A stretch of DNA of 64,000 nt from a bacterium (lineage in GTDB: Bacteria > Deinococcota > Deinococci > Deinococcales > Deinococcaceae), in NCBI GenBank assembly GCA_021810505.1, contig JAJZIR010000001.1, forward strand, positions 248,001 to 312,000. The letters run 5' to 3'. The notes under the pieces are model-generated. The model made no database searches, was not told the DNA's origin, and saw only the letters and a program-made list of their open reading frames with translations. Positions within the stretch are counted from its first letter, which is position 1; each line of letters opens with the position of its first letter. A program made the translations under genes and the position numbers. Of this stretch, positions 38,682 to 47,864 are shown one piece after another.

Positions 38682-41456
38682 TCACTCCGGCGGGCCGCTC
38701 AGGAGTTGCGCAGCGCCCTTGGGATCTTTGACGAACCAGACCACCCGGCGGATCCCCCGCGTCACCGCGACGTAGGCTAGACGGTAAGCCTCATCGCGGG
38801 CCGCCTCGTCGTAGCTCTGGCGGAAGATCTCGGACTCGGCGTAGATAGCGTTGCGCAGGGGGTGGGTCGGGGGCACCTCGCAGTCCTCGCAGAGGATGGC
38901 TACCTCTCCCTGCAAACCCTTGGCGCGGTGGTAGGTCAGGAACTCGACGCCCCTAGAGCGGTTCAGCCCCCGGCGCTGGGCTAGACGCCGGACCTCATTC
39001 AGGATCCGGTTGCTGCGGGCCAGAACCAGGACTTTGTTGGGGTCAGCCTCCGGCAGGCTCTCGACGTAGGCCAGCTGCGCAGCGATCTCCTGGACGATCT
39101 GGCCTCGCCCAGCAGCGGAATCAGGATCAATCTGTACCAGCCGCACGCCGTGGTCGTCCTGACCGTCCAGCCGGTGGGCCCGAGCCTGTTTATCCGTCTT
39201 GAACTGCACCTCGGACAGAATCTTCTCGGAATCGCGCAGGATCGACGGGGTGCTGCGGAAGTTGATGGTCATCAGGTAGCGATCCGGGGTCTGCAACTCC
39301 CTGTGGACCAGGAAGTGGTCGCCGAAGCGGATAAAGATGTCGGGAGTGGTTCCGCGCCAGCCGTAGATGGACTGCCAATCGTCACCGATAGCCATCAGCG
39401 TGGGCTCGCCTCCCAGCTCCAGGACGCGGCGCTGCAGGGCCAGCAGCCAGGCTACGATCTGCGGCGAGATGTCTTGGAACTCATCGATCAGCAGGTTGGT
39501 GAAGGGGGCGAGCGCGCCGCGCTCTAAGCGCACCAAGTGATCCCTCGTCTGGGTCAGGAGCAAGAAAGCTCGGTTGAAAGTCATCATCTTGCGCTCGGCG
39601 AGCAGGCGCTCGAAAGCCGGCCAGAAGATGGCGAGGAGGGCTGCGAAATGGTGCTCGGCGGTGTACTCGCGGAAGGGGGGCAGTTTAGCTAAGGTCTCGG
39701 GCACCTCCATGCCGAGGTTCTCGATAAACGACCCCTGGGCGAAGAGAGCTTCTAGGATATCGACCGCTACGACCTCGCCGTCCAGCTGGAGGAAGAAGCG
39801 CGGCGCCGTGAGGAGCGGGGAATTGCGCCGCAGCTCCAACTCCAGGCGGCGAAGCTGAGCTGGGCCGCGGACGTCGAGGGCGTTGCCGGAATAGAAGGTG
39901 GCAAAGATGCTGCGCCTGACCTTCAGCGCGCCCCGCAGCGGAAACCCGCCGGGGAGAGTATCCTCCGCGGCAAAGAGGCTCAGGCGACCCAGCATACCGT
40001 TCAGGCTGAGCAGGATCGGCCGGCCAGTGGCGGTAATCTGGCCGTTGGCGTAGAAAGGAAAGCCTTCGACCCGCATGACCTCGAAGGGGGTGGGATCGAC
40101 GCCGTCCATCGCCCACTCCGGCGCTTCGCCGGCCTCCTTCAGCTCGGCCCACCTGGCGTTGATGCGCTGGACCAGCCCCAAGTCATCTTGGCTAGAGCGG
40201 CGCAGAGTGTCGTAGCGATACTGCCTCTCGTAGTCGTCTTCCTTGCGGTAGGCAGCCTTTTCGGTCTCGATGCGCATGAGCTCGAGGAGGTGGTGTTTGA
40301 ACTGGGCGTCCCCGTGGAAGGCTGCCAGATAGACCTCCCTGAGCAGGTCGATCTGCTGGTCACCCAGCTGGCCGGCAAAGGGGTTATCGAGGTCGTCGCT
40401 CTCCGCAGAGGTCTTCGGGCCATCATCCAGGACATCGAACCAGGTGATGTCAGAAAAGATCTCCCGGGCCAGGCGGTTGAGGGCGGCGTGAAAGGTGCTC
40501 ACCGCCGAGCGCAACGACTGGTTCAGAGGTTCGAGCTCGCCGGCCGGCATCCGGCTGCGCAAGGGTTCAGCCGAGAGGACTTGGAAGAGCTTGCGGCGCA
40601 GCTCCTCGCAGGACTTCACTGTGAAGGAGATGACCTTCATCTCGCTCAGCGCCACGCCCAGATAGCAGACCAGCAGGGCCACCCGCAGCACCAAGGTGGT
40701 GGACTTCCCCGAACCGGCGGCAGCGATCACGCAGGTGGCGGGATGGTCGCTGAAGACCATGGCCCACTGCTCCTCGGTAGGGGGACCGAGGGCGCCGGAA
40801 GCGACCAGCTGCGCGACATCAGCGCGCATCGCCGCCTTGATCTCCTCCGGGATCAGGAGCCGGCGGGGGCCGTAGAGCGATCGGTCGGCTTGGATGACCG
40901 CTCGCTTGCGCCGGTCCTCGATAACCCAGACCTGCTTGGCCATCCGCCGCTTGAGCTGGGCTTCCAGGTCGGCTATCCGGGCAGCGGCTTGGCGGCTGCC
41001 CTCAGCGAGGCCCTCCTGCCAACCCGCACTCCTCGCCTCAGCGAGCTGCGCCGCCATCAGGTTGGTGCCTTCGGCAAGCCCTTCCTTCCAGGCCGCCGCC
41101 CTGGCTTCGGCTACCGAGGCATCTCGCTGGACAGCGGCTTCGGCGAGGGTTTGCTGGCGGGCATTCGACTTTTCAGCCTCGATATGGGCTTCCAGGTCGG
41201 CTATCCGGGCAGCGGCTTGGCGGCTGCCCTCAGCGAGACCCTCCTGCCAACCCGCACTCCTCGCCTCAGCGAGCTGCGCCGCCATCAGGTTGGTGCCTTC
41301 GGCAAGCCCTTCCTTCCAGGCCGCCGCCCTGGCTTCGGCTACCGAGGCATCTCGCTGGACAGCGGCTTCGGCGAGGGTTTGCTGGCGGGCATTCGACTTT
41401 TCAGCCTCGATATGGGAGTGGATCATGGCAGCCAGCAAGCGGGTCATCGAGTTCAA
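38682..41456 (-). CDS. UvrD-family helicase with duplicated coiled-coil N-terminus
   Basis: 924 aa. Residues about 14-168 are two near-identical 76-residue units rich in Ala/Glu (each itself two versions of a 23-residue AEARxAxWxEGLAEG motif), predicted helical coiled coil. The rest is an SF1 helicase: Walker A AAAGSGKSTTLVLR (about 245-258), VISFTVKSCEELRRKL, LLIDEFQDISPQ (about 655), GDDWQSIYGWRG, INFRSTPSIL, LTYHRAKGLQGEVAIL and YVAVTRG. A long insertion follows motif Ia. The TTG 41456 start has GGAGG 6 nt upstream; ATG 41447 is an alternative. Third gene of the leftward arm; it may drive DNA unwinding in the system. Confidence 0.88.
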   Translation of the reverse strand: MNSMTRLLAAMIHSHIEAEKSNARQQTLAEAAVQRDASVAEARAAAWKEGLAEGTNLMAAQLAEARSAGWQEGLAEGSRQAAARIADLEAHIEAEKSNARQQTLAEAAVQRDASVAEARAAAWKEGLAEGTNLMAAQLAEARSAGWQEGLAEGSRQAAARIADLEAQLKRRMAKQVWVIEDRRKRAVIQADRSLYGPRRLLIPEEIKAAMRADVAQLVASGALGPPTEEQWAMVFSDHPATCVIAAAGSGKSTTLVLRVALLVCYLGVALSEMKVISFTVKSCEELRRKLFQVLSAEPLRSRMPAGELEPLNQSLRSAVSTFHAALNRLAREIFSDITWFDVLDDGPKTSAESDDLDNPFAGQLGDQQIDLLREVYLAAFHGDAQFKHHLLELMRIETEKAAYRKEDDYERQYRYDTLRRSSQDDLGLVQRINARWAELKEAGEAPEWAMDGVDPTPFEVMRVEGFPFYANGQITATGRPILLSLNGMLGRLSLFAAEDTLPGGFPLRGALKVRRSIFATFYSGNALDVRGPAQLRRLELELRRNSPLLTAPRFFLQLDGEVVAVDILEALFAQGSFIENLGMEVPETLAKLPPFREYTAEHHFAALLAIFWPAFERLLAERKMMTFNRAFLLLTQTRDHLVRLERGALAPFTNLLIDEFQDISPQIVAWLLALQRRVLELGGEPTLMAIGDDWQSIYGWRGTTPDIFIRFGDHFLVHRELQTPDRYLMTINFRSTPSILRDSEKILSEVQFKTDKQARAHRLDGQDDHGVRLVQIDPDSAAGRGQIVQEIAAQLAYVESLPEADPNKVLVLARSNRILNEVRRLAQRRGLNRSRGVEFLTYHRAKGLQGEVAILCEDCEVPPTHPLRNAIYAESEIFRQSYDEAARDEAYRLAYVAVTRGIRRVVWFVKDPKGAAQLLSGPPE
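40957..41416. repeat. 228-bp tandem duplication in the helicase gene
   Basis: Positions 40957-41188 and 41185-41416 are virtually identical (I see one base difference), period 228 bp or 76 codons. The duplication is in frame and doubles the coiled-coil segment. Confidence 0.9.
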
Positions 41457-41473
41457 TTTTCCCCTCCTGATAG

Positions 41474-41507
41474 GCTGCAGCTAGTTGTCCGCCCAACTAG
41501 CTGCAGC
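41474..41507 (-). promoter_or_regulatory. 14-bp perfect inverted repeat just upstream of the helicase ribosome-binding site
   Basis: GCTGCAGCTAGTTG and CAACTAGCTGCAGC flank a 6-nt loop. On the minus strand the hairpin is followed within about 10 nt by the GGAGGGG site of the helicase gene. There is no U-run, so it is not a standard terminator. It could be an operator or an RNA hairpin that tunes expression or protects the mRNA 5' end between drmB and the helicase. Confidence 0.7.
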
Positions 41508-41599
41508 TCCAGATTTGCGAGCATGTGCGTTCTCCCGAGCAGATCATCGCGTCTTGATATCCAACTTTCTCCCTGTGCGCCACGAGCTTACTAGATAGG

Positions 41600-43435
41600 T
41601 TACCCCCCGGAGCCCTGCGGATAGAACGCCGCAGCTTCCCCCTGTAGGGTAGGAATCAGCAGAGCGCGGTCTAGGAAGTGGTTGTTGAACTCGCACGACG
41701 TCTCGGGCAAGAAACCGCAGGCATGACAGCATGCCCCGTATTTAGAGCCGTCCTCAGAGGGAGTGTGTTCGGCGCACAGGGGATCTGATGGACAGATCGC
41801 CGCTCTAGCCAAAGCCCGCTGGAGCAGCGGTTCTAAGCGTTCTAGCAGGCCCAGCTCGACCAGTCCACCCAGCGTGCCGTCGGCGTCCGGGGCGGCAGTG
41901 TAGATCAAGATGCCGGCTGCCTCTGACCGGCAGTCAGCGTAGACCCGCTCGCGCAGGCTAGCCGCGTTATAACCGCACTCCAGAGCAAACTCTCGGATCA
42001 AGAGGTGGGCTAGGGTATGCAGCAGCGGGAGGCGCGGACCCCTGACCAAAACGCCGATCCGCTCTTCCGGCGAGAGGCTGATCAGAATCTGCTCGAAGCG
42101 CTCTCTCACCTCAGAGCGCGCTTCCCAATCCTCTAGGGCAGCCGCATCGATCTGCAGAAAAACACCCTCACCGCGAACTTCAAAGGCAGGTATCCACGTA
42201 GCCCGGTCTTTGGTCAGCGGGCCCAGCCGGCCCTGGATGTGGGTGGTGAGCTCATCCGGCGGGATCACCCGGGTAAAACCGATCAGGGCTTCGACGACGC
42301 GCAGGCGGTGCACCAAAACGACGCTCTGAATATGCAGGGAGGGAAGGGGGCCGAGTTCCTCGGCTTCAAACTCCCCGCTCTCCTTTGGCAGTGGCCGAGA
42401 TATCAAGGTCTGGTACTCGGGAGTTTTGAGCGCTTCTTGGCCGAGCTGCTCCCTCTCCTCCGGCGGGATTTGATCGCGCTGCCGCAGGATCTCCGACCAG
42501 ATCTGCGCCTCTTCAAAACCGTCTAGCTGTTGACGCAGGTCTAGGCGCCAGCGAAGCTGATGGCTGAGGTCATCCGAGCTCGAGGTATCAGAGAATTTAG
42601 GAAGTAGGCGCTCGATCAGCGCGCTCAGGCTGCGGTCTTCATCGGGAACGCTGAGGACCGAGCGCATGACCGAGAACCAAGTCACCCGCTTACCCAGGGC
42701 GATCGTCTGCAGGCGCTCGGTGCAGGGATCTTTGTCGAAGAAGTCGTCTAGATGGGGGTGACGACCGCGGCAAGCCGGCAGAGCAGACGCGGCGTCAGGG
42801 CCAAAGGCTGCGATCATGGATTGCTTCTGCCCGCAGCCGCAGACCACCAGAAGATCCTCCAAAGCGTTGGCCTGCTGCGTAGATCTCCAGTAAAGGGATA
42901 ACTGCTCTACGCAGTCGCTCGGACCGCGGTGGACAAACCAGCGCCAGGGGAACTCGTCCAGGTGGCCGGCCGAGCAGATGGTAAGAAAGCCAGCTGGAAG
43001 AGCCAAGGGGGGCCTCTTGCCCTGCTTCGGGCATCCCGGGTGCAAGATTCTTGCCCTGCTGGGGTCGTAGCGGGCGGCAGCTGCCCCCTCGAGCCTGAAC
43101 AGCCCCGAGCTGTACTCAGCCAACATGGAGCACCTGGTGCAGCGGTACCACTGGGGAAAGAGGCGCACCGAAGCGCCCTCGGACAAGCCCGGGGCTCCTT
43201 CGGAAACCGGCGGGCGGATCAAATTCTTTACCTGTTCACCGAGCACCGCCCGCACCCCGGCCAGCAGCCTGGGCTCTTCGATCTTGGATGTATCGCTCCT
43301 GGGATCAACCCTCCATGCGTCTAGGCTATCCGTCAGGACCGAGACGTTGCTCAAGTCGATCAAGGCGCCGGGGCCGTGGTTGCGGAGCAGCTGGCTCCCC
43401 CGAAGGACGCCGACTTGGGGGTGGCGAACAGCCAT
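41600..43435 (-). CDS. drmB: DrmB-like DUF1998 protein (DISARM-related)
   Basis: 611 aa. The N-terminus GVLRGSQLLRNHGPGALIDL is typical of DrmB. Cys-rich zinc motifs follow (YRCTRC; HPGCPK; TICSAGHLDEFPW; VCGCGQ). The C-terminus carries the DUF1998 signature: LLHTLAHLLIREFALECGY, GILIYTAAPDADGTLGGLVELG, then CCHACGFLPETSCEFNNHFLDRALL. In DISARM, DrmB binds DrmA and together they restrict phage DNA. ATG 43435 overlaps the drmA stop (TAATG), so they are translated together. Confidence 0.85.
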   Translation of the reverse strand: MAVRHPQVGVLRGSQLLRNHGPGALIDLSNVSVLTDSLDAWRVDPRSDTSKIEEPRLLAGVRAVLGEQVKNLIRPPVSEGAPGLSEGASVRLFPQWYRCTRCSMLAEYSSGLFRLEGAAAARYDPSRARILHPGCPKQGKRPPLALPAGFLTICSAGHLDEFPWRWFVHRGPSDCVEQLSLYWRSTQQANALEDLLVVCGCGQKQSMIAAFGPDAASALPACRGRHPHLDDFFDKDPCTERLQTIALGKRVTWFSVMRSVLSVPDEDRSLSALIERLLPKFSDTSSSDDLSHQLRWRLDLRQQLDGFEEAQIWSEILRQRDQIPPEEREQLGQEALKTPEYQTLISRPLPKESGEFEAEELGPLPSLHIQSVVLVHRLRVVEALIGFTRVIPPDELTTHIQGRLGPLTKDRATWIPAFEVRGEGVFLQIDAAALEDWEARSEVRERFEQILISLSPEERIGVLVRGPRLPLLHTLAHLLIREFALECGYNAASLRERVYADCRSEAAGILIYTAAPDADGTLGGLVELGLLERLEPLLQRALARAAICPSDPLCAEHTPSEDGSKYGACCHACGFLPETSCEFNNHFLDRALLIPTLQGEAAAFYPQGSGG

Positions 43436-46400
43436 TACGCCTCTCCTCGGCGCGGGCTGCGCTCGCTAACTCGCCAAGGCAGCGCGGCCGCATCCAGAGG
43501 CCGGTCATCCAAAAACAACGGCACTTCCCCTTCGACGTCGCGCATCGAAAATAGAGCGCTGAAGAGCTCCCAGGGGTTCTTGGGCTTTTCGAGCAGGGCG
43601 ACGGCCCGCCCACGCAGTTCAGAGGTGCGGTTATCGTAAGTGAGCTTGCGCCCAGGAAAAGCTGCTTGCTTTTTCCAATCTTTCAGGCGGCGTGCAACCA
43701 TCTCGAGAGCCTGCCGATCCGAGCCCCCTGCGCGGTCTGCGCGCGCGACCAGGGCGCCGACGAGCTTCTCGACTTCGGCTGCAAGCTCGGGATCGTCGAT
43801 TTGGGCGGCACCAGAGTCGGGGTTGAGCGACGCCAAGCGCTGGCGGAGCAAGCCGACCAGAACACCGCTGAGGCCACGGTCGAGTGCCCGCCTGGAGAAA
43901 GGTGTCACCGACTGAGGCTCGACGTAGCGGTAGATGGTACGGTGGTAGGGTACGAAGGTCTGGTAGTGGGAAAAGTCCCTGGGGCGGCTGTACTGGTAGA
44001 GGACAAAGACTACCCCAGGCTTAGCTCGCCCGATACGGCTAGTCGCCTGCAGGTACTCGCTGCTGGCCTTGGGTTGGCTGCAGACCACCATCACGCCTAG
44101 GCGGCTGACATCGACGCCGACCGAGAACATATTGGTGGTCAGCACCACGTCGAGCGGCCTTGGCTTCTGCGCGGCCGCGCTGTTAAAACCCACTTCTAGG
44201 CGGTCGAGGAGCTCGGGGATATCCTCGCTGGGCACTCTGGAGGTGAGCTCGACCACCCCCTCTGGGTTGAGGAAACGCCTGGCCAAGCCGACCGCCTGAT
44301 CTTGCCGGCGTTCCACCAAGCGGCTGCGGATCGCCACGTCATCCTCGGTCAATCGGCGCATGGCCGCCAGATCTCTCAGGGAGTTGAAGTAGCCGATCAA
44401 GGTCAGATAGGGGTCGGCGTAGGGCCCGAAGTGCTCCAGCAGAGCTTGGCCGGCGGTCAGTATCGCCGTATAGATCTGGATCAGCGCGGCCATCTTGGTG
44501 CGCCCAGGGGCCAGAACTCCTACGTAGGTGCGCCCAGGAGCCACCTCGGAGGGCCGCTGCACGGCAAAGTAATTATCACGGAAATCCAACCCTGGAGAAG
44601 GGAAAATCCGAACTGAACGATCGAAAATTCGCCGCATCTGATCGGCCGCCATTCGGGTCGTCGCGGTCGAGGCGATCACTTTAGGGCGGATCTCCCGGCC
44701 CCGGTAGCTCCAGCTGCAGAGCTGATCCACCGCCACCTCGTAAAGACCGACGATGGTTCCCAGGGGCCCGCTGATCAGGTGGAATTCGTCTTGGATAATC
44801 AGATCCGGAGGTCGCAGGGGCAAGGTAGCCTGAGCCTTGACCTCCGGCAACGGAGGGGCAGCCGAATGGAAGTCGTGATCTCTTTCCCCCTCGTGGATCA
44901 GGCCGTGCCGAGGGCACTCCCTGGTGGCACCGCCAAAGAGGGTGCGGACCTCTGGGTTGCGCGCCAAGGCTGCAAACTTATCGACAGTGGCGATCAACAA
45001 GCTGGGCGGACGGCGATAGATCTCTTCATCCACCACCTGTACGGGCAGACCATCCCCTGAGCCGAATGGACAGACGGGGTCGGCGCAGGAGATGACCGCT
45101 CGGCCTCGACCCCGCTTTCCATCCTCGACTTTGACCTGCTTGTCCACCGCGATTCTAGAGCCACACCAAGGGCAGTGGGTGAGCTGCACCAAGGCTTTGG
45201 GGTGCTTCCCGGCCTGCACCTCGCCGATCTGCTCTTTAAGGTCCTCTAATCTATTGGGAGTCACCTTGCTCCCCAGCCAAAGCCCCAAGGTGAAAGGCCT
45301 TGTACCTAACTCTGGGTCCCCTCGGCGCAGCAACTCCAGAGCGCAGATTAAGGCAGCCGCCCGCTGGAACTGCTGCACGGTGAGCAGGCGCAGCGTGTAG
45401 CGCATGATCACCGAGAGCCCCCAGCTGCCGTCGTAGCCACCCACAGCTCCCTGCAGGCGGCGCAAGACGATGGCTAAGGCCGCCGTTCCCAGGTAGGCCT
45501 CGGTCTTACCGCCACCGGTGGGGAACCATAGCAGATCGGCCCTCGGATCCGGGCCACAGCGATCGCGATGCAGGGGATCGGCCAAGGCCGGTAGATTGAG
45601 CAGCATGAACGCCAATTGGAATGGCCGCCAGGCGTGCTGCTCGGCGCCGCTGGGTCCGGGAGTTTCCCCGCGCCGCTGCGCTTGCGCTGCCAGCTGATGC
45701 GCCCTAGCTTCGGCCATCGCCAGGTTGGCGACCCGGAAGGCCTTGAGGGTGCGCGGGTCTTGCAAGGACCTCACCCCCTCCTCGAGGCGGTCCGCGACTT
45801 CACGGCAGGCAGCGAGGCTTTGCTCAGCAGAGTCGTTGCCCCGGGCGCTGCTCTCCAGACCTGCAATCCAGGCGCGATAATCCGAGACCAATTCGCTTAG
45901 CTGGAAGCTCAACTCGGGCAGCGGGAGAGCGGCTAAACGCTGCATACCGAAGCGCCGCTCTTGCTGCCAGCGCCGCTGGGCAGGGCGGTCTCCCTCGCGA
46001 GAACCAGGAACTTCGGTGACAGGGATTTCGACCATCGGCAGCGGCGTAGCGATCAGCTTGGTGGCCCCAACCTCTGGGTCGCCCACCCAAGAGACCGCGC
46101 AGCCGTAGCCCATACCGAAATAGCCCTCGTTGCGGTAGAGAAAGGCTAGCTGCTGGGCCTCCGCATCGAGGCCCTGGGCGAATTGGGACATGTCCAAAAA
46201 TACCGGCTGGCCGCTAGGGTGGTAGACAGTCATTTGAGGCTGAAAGATCCACTTGGCCTCTTTGAGCTGCTCGCTCTCTCGGCAGACAGCGGCGTTCACC
46301 AAAAACAAGGAGACGGTGCGCCTGCCACCGCGCGCCTTGCGCAGCTTGCCGCGCAGCACGATGCCAGGCGAGTCAGGGTCAGGCTTGCGCTCAAAGGACA

Positions 46401-47355
46401 ACTCCTGGTCGGGGCTGGAAAGCTGCAAGGTAAGCGGGACCGCGTGGTCCTGGCGCTTCCACACCTTCTTGGTCGCGCCGGCAAGGTCCGGGTTCTGAGC
46501 GTCGGTGCGGGCGTAGCTACCCCAGCACAACAGCACCTCGAGCTCCAGCACATCTTCGGGCAGCTGGAACGAGAGGCCCATGCTGCGCTGCTCGCCCTTA
46601 CTGGCTAAGCTGCTGGTATCGACAGCGTCTTCGGCAGGGTCAGCGTCGACTCCTTCCCCCCCCACTTCGAGGGCAGGATCCTGCTCGGCTAGGAGGGTAG
46701 GCTGCTCATCGCCGTCAGGCTCATCGTCGGGGTTTGCATCTACCACCTGGGAAGCGGCTTCCGGCGCAGAGCCGGCCGCCGGGTCAGAGATCATCCCGGG
46801 GACCAGACGGCCAACTAAGTAGCGACTCCTGGGAGAGCTCCGCACTTCCTCGCTGGGACCACCGGCCGGACCGAGCAAGTCGGCTGTGACCGAGGACAAA
46901 AACAGATCGCGCAGATAAAGCTCTAACTCCCTACCTTCTAGCGGGGGTGACATAGCAGTAGCCGAGTCGGCCAAGCCTGCCTCCACCAGCCCTAGTCGAA
47001 CAGCGTCAGGTGCAGGCAGCTGCTTCGGGAATATCTCGAAGAGTTGGCGGGAATCGGCAGGTAGGCTGAGGTCTTCGACCCCTCGCTGACCGCTCAGCTC
47101 ACAGACTGAACGCTCCAGCTCGTGCCGTACCCGGAAACAGCGGACGAGCGAGGTGGGTCGTAATGTCCCAGAATCCGGCGCAGCCACCAGCAGGAAGTCG
47201 CCGGGACGCACATCAGAGAACAGGCCCGCGGGACCGACCAGCAGCTGCGGTTGCTCTCTGGAGCCTTGAAAGACCCACCACCTAGGAGCGGCTTCTTGGC
47301 TGGAAAGGCGCTCCGGCCCGGGTGACGGGCGAGGATCAGAGGATTTTTTCGGCAT
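43435..47355 (-). CDS. drmA: DrmA-like superfamily 2 helicase (DISARM-related)
   Basis: 1306 aa. N-terminal 600 residues are family-specific, including an acidic low-complexity stretch around 205-250. The helicase core has Walker A WFPTGGGKTEAYL (about 611), a four-cysteine insertion (CPWCG and CADPVC), the DEFH box PDLIIQDEFHLISGPLG (about 856), SAT-like ASTATT, and motifs V/VI TTNMFSVGVDVSRLGVMVV and QATSRIGR. This architecture with a following DUF1998 gene is that of DISARM DrmA. I take ATG 47355 (GGGGGAG nearby); TTG 47379 is also open. Confidence 0.87.
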   Translation of the reverse strand: MPKKSSDPRPSPGPERLSSQEAAPRWWVFQGSREQPQLLVGPAGLFSDVRPGDFLLVAAPDSGTLRPTSLVRCFRVRHELERSVCELSGQRGVEDLSLPADSRQLFEIFPKQLPAPDAVRLGLVEAGLADSATAMSPPLEGRELELYLRDLFLSSVTADLLGPAGGPSEEVRSSPRSRYLVGRLVPGMISDPAAGSAPEAASQVVDANPDDEPDGDEQPTLLAEQDPALEVGGEGVDADPAEDAVDTSSLASKGEQRSMGLSFQLPEDVLELEVLLCWGSYARTDAQNPDLAGATKKVWKRQDHAVPLTLQLSSPDQELSFERKPDPDSPGIVLRGKLRKARGGRRTVSLFLVNAAVCRESEQLKEAKWIFQPQMTVYHPSGQPVFLDMSQFAQGLDAEAQQLAFLYRNEGYFGMGYGCAVSWVGDPEVGATKLIATPLPMVEIPVTEVPGSREGDRPAQRRWQQERRFGMQRLAALPLPELSFQLSELVSDYRAWIAGLESSARGNDSAEQSLAACREVADRLEEGVRSLQDPRTLKAFRVANLAMAEARAHQLAAQAQRRGETPGPSGAEQHAWRPFQLAFMLLNLPALADPLHRDRCGPDPRADLLWFPTGGGKTEAYLGTAALAIVLRRLQGAVGGYDGSWGLSVIMRYTLRLLTVQQFQRAAALICALELLRRGDPELGTRPFTLGLWLGSKVTPNRLEDLKEQIGEVQAGKHPKALVQLTHCPWCGSRIAVDKQVKVEDGKRGRGRAVISCADPVCPFGSGDGLPVQVVDEEIYRRPPSLLIATVDKFAALARNPEVRTLFGGATRECPRHGLIHEGERDHDFHSAAPPLPEVKAQATLPLRPPDLIIQDEFHLISGPLGTIVGLYEVAVDQLCSWSYRGREIRPKVIASTATTRMAADQMRRIFDRSVRIFPSPGLDFRDNYFAVQRPSEVAPGRTYVGVLAPGRTKMAALIQIYTAILTAGQALLEHFGPYADPYLTLIGYFNSLRDLAAMRRLTEDDVAIRSRLVERRQDQAVGLARRFLNPEGVVELTSRVPSEDIPELLDRLEVGFNSAAAQKPRPLDVVLTTNMFSVGVDVSRLGVMVVCSQPKASSEYLQATSRIGRAKPGVVFVLYQYSRPRDFSHYQTFVPYHRTIYRYVEPQSVTPFSRRALDRGLSGVLVGLLRQRLASLNPDSGAAQIDDPELAAEVEKLVGALVARADRAGGSDRQALEMVARRLKDWKKQAAFPGRKLTYDNRTSELRGRAVALLEKPKNPWELFSALFSMRDVEGEVPLFLDDRPLDAAALPWRVSERSPRRGEA

Positions 47356-47476
47356 CACTCCCCCTTTGGTGAAGCGCAAGCGCAGTCCCTCAATCCAAGG
47401 ATATTCGAGAGTTCAGCGCGGCCGCGCGGATCTAGCCAAATAGCTCGCGGCGAGGCGGCGTCGGCAGCAGATGAGC

Positions 47477-47505
47477 TTGACAAGTAGTGGGGTCCAGCTT
47501 ATAAT
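47477..47505 (+). promoter_or_regulatory. Perfect consensus sigma-70 promoter
   Basis: TTGACA (47477-47482), 17 nt, TATAAT (47500-47505): both hexamers match the consensus exactly. It points toward the DinG-RecQ fusion gene, which starts about 350 nt downstream, leaving a long leader or room for a small RNA or small gene. Confidence 0.7.
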
Positions 47506-47695
47506 GAGGAGTTAGAGTGTTGAATTCAGTATGAAGCAGATGTGTTTGGATAAATCCATACACACCATTTTCATTGGGACGGCCGAGGTGGAGATCTGCG
47601 ATTCGACGAATACAGTGCGTCACGTCAAAGTCCGTGCGATCCAAGCCCGCGAGAAGTGAAGCCTCCTGCCGAAGAGCCCGCTGGAGACCCGGTAG

Positions 47696-47717
47696 GTGCG
47701 TACGCATAGGTACGCAC
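47696..47717. promoter_or_regulatory. 8-bp palindrome, candidate operator
   Basis: GTGCGTAC and GTACGCAC around a 6-nt centre, lying between the consensus promoter and the DinG-RecQ start. Suitable for a dimeric repressor; no regulator gene is obvious in the locus. Confidence 0.5.
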
Positions 47718-47864
47718 GCGTCAGCGCGCAAGCCCGAGCTGGCAAAAGAACGAGCGTCACCACATGACGCGGACGGGCGCTAAGTTGTGCACCAGCTCTG
47801 GCCAGAGCCGATGTAGACCTTCGGCGTCCCACAGGATTGCAGGCCGCTCGCATGAGGAGGTGCT

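Larger units (their letters stand above)
47356..47864. other. 509-bp regulatory spacer between the two arms of the DISARM-like locus
   Basis: Divergent spacer with a locally AT-rich core. It holds a perfect consensus promoter on the plus strand and an 8-bp palindrome, listed separately. A 42-codon open frame (47531-47659, plus strand, starting MKQMCLDKSIHTIFIG) follows the promoter but lacks a ribosome-binding site. An opposing 99-codon frame on the minus strand (47432-47731) also exists. I cannot decide whether either is translated. Confidence 0.5.

Noticed and set aside
40957-41416. CRISPR array or satellite
   Set aside because: The repeat is two 228-bp in-frame coding units, not short repeats with variable spacers; no CRISPR-like array was seen anywhere.
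41600-47355. Complete classical DISARM system
   Set aside because: drmA and drmB are convincing, but I found no drmC and no DISARM methyltransferase in the locus; the only methylase is HsdM of the separate type I operon.
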